Source of the DNA: Streptomyces sp. GQFP
GTDB lineage: Bacteria > Actinomycetota > Actinomycetes > Streptomycetales > Streptomycetaceae
DNA length: 64,000 nt
Assembly: GCF_021545335.1 (NCBI RefSeq)
Contig: NZ_CP089312.1
Span: 1,674,001-1,738,000 of the forward strand
Direction: 5' to 3'
In this document: positions 62,210 through 64,000 of the stretch, one piece after another
How positions within the stretch are numbered: the stretch's first letter is position 1
Layout: every line of letters starts with the position of its first letter
Program-made: the position numbers and the translations under genes
The notes under the pieces: generated by a model
The model's input: the letters and a program-made list of their open reading frames with translations, nothing else
Told to the model about the DNA's origin: nothing
The model's database searches: none

Positions 62210-63067
62210 ATGGACAACGACATTCGGCATGACCCGGTTGGAGGGCTGGGTCGGTTCCTCCGCTCCCGTAGAGAACGTCTCAGCCCTGACGCGGCGGGAC
62301 TGTCCGGCGCCGGCCGGCGGAGAGTGCCCGGCCTGCGGCGTGACGAGGTCGCGACGCTCGCCGGTGTCAGCCCGAGCTACTACAGCCGGCTTGAGCAGGG
62401 CCGTGAGCTGAGCCCCTCACACCGAGTGCTGGAGGCTCTTGCCCGCGCGCTGCGCCTCGGGGACGAGGACAAGGGGGAACTCTTCCGGCTGGCACAGCCG
62501 GCAACCCGCCGTACGAAGTCACCGGTCCGGGTCGAGCGGGTCCGCCCGCACCTGCGGCAACTGATCGAGAGCTGGACCAGTACACCGGCCTTCATCATCG
62601 GCCACGCCCAGGACCTGCTGGCCACGAACGCACTGGCCGACGCCCTCTACGGCGACTTCGCCCAGCACGACAACGTACTGCGCATGCACTTCCTCGACCC
62701 CACGGCGAAGACCTTCTACCGGAACGCGGAGCGGGCCAGGCACCGTGCGGTCGCCGACCTTCAGCGGACCGCCGCGAGCACCCCCGAGGATCCCCGGATC
62801 CTGGAGCTGGTGGGTGAACTGTCGGTGCGCAGTGGCGAGTTCCGCGCCCTGTGGGCACGCGAGTACACCCGGGTCCCGCCCTACGACGTCAAGCATGTGC
62901 GCCACTCCGTCGTGGGAGACCTGGAGCTGCGGCACGAGGCGCTCAGCATCCGCAGCGTCCCGGGACAGCAACTCGTCGTCCTCCAGGCCGAGCCCGGCTC
63001 CCCCTCCGCCGACGGACTGGCCCTGCTGGGTTCCGTCAGTGCGCCCGAAGTACCTCGCCTTTCCTAG
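62210..63067 (+). CDS. XRE-family regulator, paralogue of the divergent gene
   Basis: 285 residues from ATG 62210. HTH RRRVPGLRRDEVATLAGVSPSYYSRLEQGREL and MmyB-like domain (IESWTSTPAFIIGHAQDLLATNALA, RMHFLDPTAKTFY) parallel those of the divergent gene. The TAG stop lies inside the first unit of a 10-bp repeat array. The short-chain dehydrogenase downstream is the likely target. Confidence 0.9.
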   Translation: MDNDIRHDPVGGLGRFLRSRRERLSPDAAGLSGAGRRRVPGLRRDEVATLAGVSPSYYSRLEQGRELSPSHRVLEALARALRLGDEDKGELFRLAQPATRRTKSPVRVERVRPHLRQLIESWTSTPAFIIGHAQDLLATNALADALYGDFAQHDNVLRMHFLDPTAKTFYRNAERARHRAVADLQRTAASTPEDPRILELVGELSVRSGEFRALWAREYTRVPPYDVKHVRHSVVGDLELRHEALSIRSVPGQQLVVLQAEPGSPSADGLALLGSVSAPEVPRLS

Positions 63068-63130
63068 TCTTTCCTAGTCTTTTCTAGTCTTTCCTAGTCT
63101 TTCCTAGCCTTTCCGATCCTTTCCTGGGTG
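63061..63130. repeat. 10-bp tandem repeat between regulator and dehydrogenase
   Basis: Seven units of TTCCTAGTCT with growing divergence (TTTCTAGTCT, TTCCTAGCCT, TTCCGATCCT, TTCCTGGGTG). The period is close to one helical turn. The array begins at the regulator's stop codon and lies 116 bp before the dehydrogenase ATG. Confidence 0.9.
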
Positions 63131-63245
63131 TGGGACTCCCAGGAAAAGCGCGGCCTTCATCGCTCCTGGGCCGACGGGCAGACTCGAATTCGTCAACAGG
63201 AAGTCCCCGAAAAGGGGAGCCGAAAAAGACGAAAGAGGTTTTCCC

Positions 63246-64000
63246 ATGGCTACGTGGTTCGTCACCGGCGCCTCCCGTGGAATCGGTGCGGAAATCGCCC
63301 GTGCCGCCCTGGCGGGAGGCAACGATGTCGTGGTCGCCGTACGGAATCCGGAGCGTGTGCCGGACGATCTGAAGAACTCCGACAAGGTCTTCGCGGTCGC
63401 CCTGGACGTCACGGACAACGACAGCATCCCGCGGGCGGTCGAGGCCGCCGTGGAGCGGTTCGGCGGCATCGACGTCCTCGTCAACAACGCCGGCCGGGGT
63501 CTGCTCGGCGCGCTGGAGGAGATCACCGACGCGGAGGCCAGGTCGCTGTTCGACCTCAACGTCTTCGGGCTGGTCAATGTCACCCGCGCCGTGCTGCCCG
63601 TGATGCGCAAGCAGGGCTCGGGCCGGCTGGTGCACATCGGCTCCCGCTCCGGGTTCGAGGGGGAGCCCGGTGTCAGCCTGTACTGCGCGTCGAAGTTCGC
63701 CGTCGCCGGCATCAGCGAGGCGCTCTCCGTCGAGATGGCCCCGTTCGGGATCCAGTCGATGGTCGTCGAACCGGGCGTCTTCCGTACGGACTTCCTCGAC
63801 GCCAGTTCCCTGTCGGTCGCCGCGGACCGGATCGCCGACTACGACGACACCCCGGCGCACGTGACGCTGGACTGGATCGACCGGGCCAACCACGCGCAGC
63901 TCGGCGACCCGGTCAAGGGTGCCGCGCTCATCGTCGAGGCCGCCTCCACGGAGAAGCTGCCCACGCACCTCTACCTCGGGCGCGACACCTTGGAGCGGCT
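63246..64000 (+). CDS. Short-chain dehydrogenase/reductase, C-terminus beyond the window
   Basis: About 251 residues visible. The cofactor site WFVTGASRGIGAEIAR, VLVNNAGRGLLG, the catalytic serine in VHIGSRSG and YCASK (Tyr and Lys) are present. It belongs to the SDRs often placed beside XRE/MmyB-type regulators. Substrate unknown. Confidence 0.92.
   Translation, partial: MATWFVTGASRGIGAEIARAALAGGNDVVVAVRNPERVPDDLKNSDKVFAVALDVTDNDSIPRAVEAAVERFGGIDVLVNNAGRGLLGALEEITDAEARSLFDLNVFGLVNVTRAVLPVMRKQGSGRLVHIGSRSGFEGEPGVSLYCASKFAVAGISEALSVEMAPFGIQSMVVEPGVFRTDFLDASSLSVAADRIADYDDTPAHVTLDWIDRANHAQLGDPVKGAALIVEAASTEKLPTHLYLGRDTLER

Overview
The window is high-GC, gene-dense actinobacterial chromosome, almost certainly Streptomyces. 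Supporting signs are GTG starts, four-base start/stop overlaps, a LAL-type LuxR regulator, a KcsA-type channel, GH46 chitosanase, secreted trypsin, a rare TTA leucine codon, and a purine/allantoin gene arrangement typical of the genus. No complete RNA gene and no CRISPR array was found.

Region 1 (1-26230) is dominated by purine catabolism and its glyoxylate outlet. It holds the end of a MobA-like nucleotidyltransferase, malate synthase A (aceB), 8-oxoguanine deaminase, uricase, HIU hydrolase, OHCU decarboxylase, hydroxypyruvate isomerase, tartronate semialdehyde reductase and glyoxylate carboligase (gcl). The genes in front of aceB, hyi and gcl share a paired operator: one copy of TTCCACAATNNGGAA and one weaker copy whose centre is exactly 21 bp away. 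aceB and the urate operon share a second palindrome, TCAACANNTTNTTGA. Between these lie housekeeping and accessory genes: a HipA-like protein, a Ser/Thr kinase with a PD40 sensor, two divergent NIS siderophore synthetases, a VWA protein pair, an HxlR regulator with a divergent aminotransferase, and chitosanase.

Region 2 (26403-36361) is the best candidate for an undescribed pathway. A PucR-type regulator is divergent from an amino acid dehydrogenase and an MFS exporter. After a hairpin and an AT-rich promoter region comes a tight operon: hydroxymandelate synthase (with a TTA codon), hydroxymandelate oxidase, a short prephenate dehydratase/BacA-like protein, a malate synthase G and a quinone-oxidoreductase-like enzyme. 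It looks like arylglyoxylate chemistry without the usual HpgT aminotransferase, coupled to a malate synthase of unknown substrate.

Region 3 (36414-45064) holds an acyl-CoA synthetase, the LAL regulator, trypsin, a 13-bp tandem repeat, a winged-helix protein and CorA.

Region 4 (45065-54527) is a roughly 9.3-kb defence island inserted at the 3' end of corA: the last 185 bp of corA are repeated at the far end with almost only synonymous differences. Inside are a tRNA-Arg 3' fragment, a possible toxin-antitoxin pair, an AbiJ-NTD/Shedu nuclease split by one in-frame amber codon, two IS630 elements sharing one TA, and an HNH-SAVED (Cap5, CBASS) effector cut by an IS3 element with matching target duplication.

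Region 5 (54628-64000) returns to ordinary chromosome: a sugar ABC transporter with a class V aminotransferase and a divergent GntR regulator with its operators, KcsA, a GC-rich degenerate repeat, two divergent XRE regulators, a helically phased 10-bp repeat and the start of a short-chain dehydrogenase.
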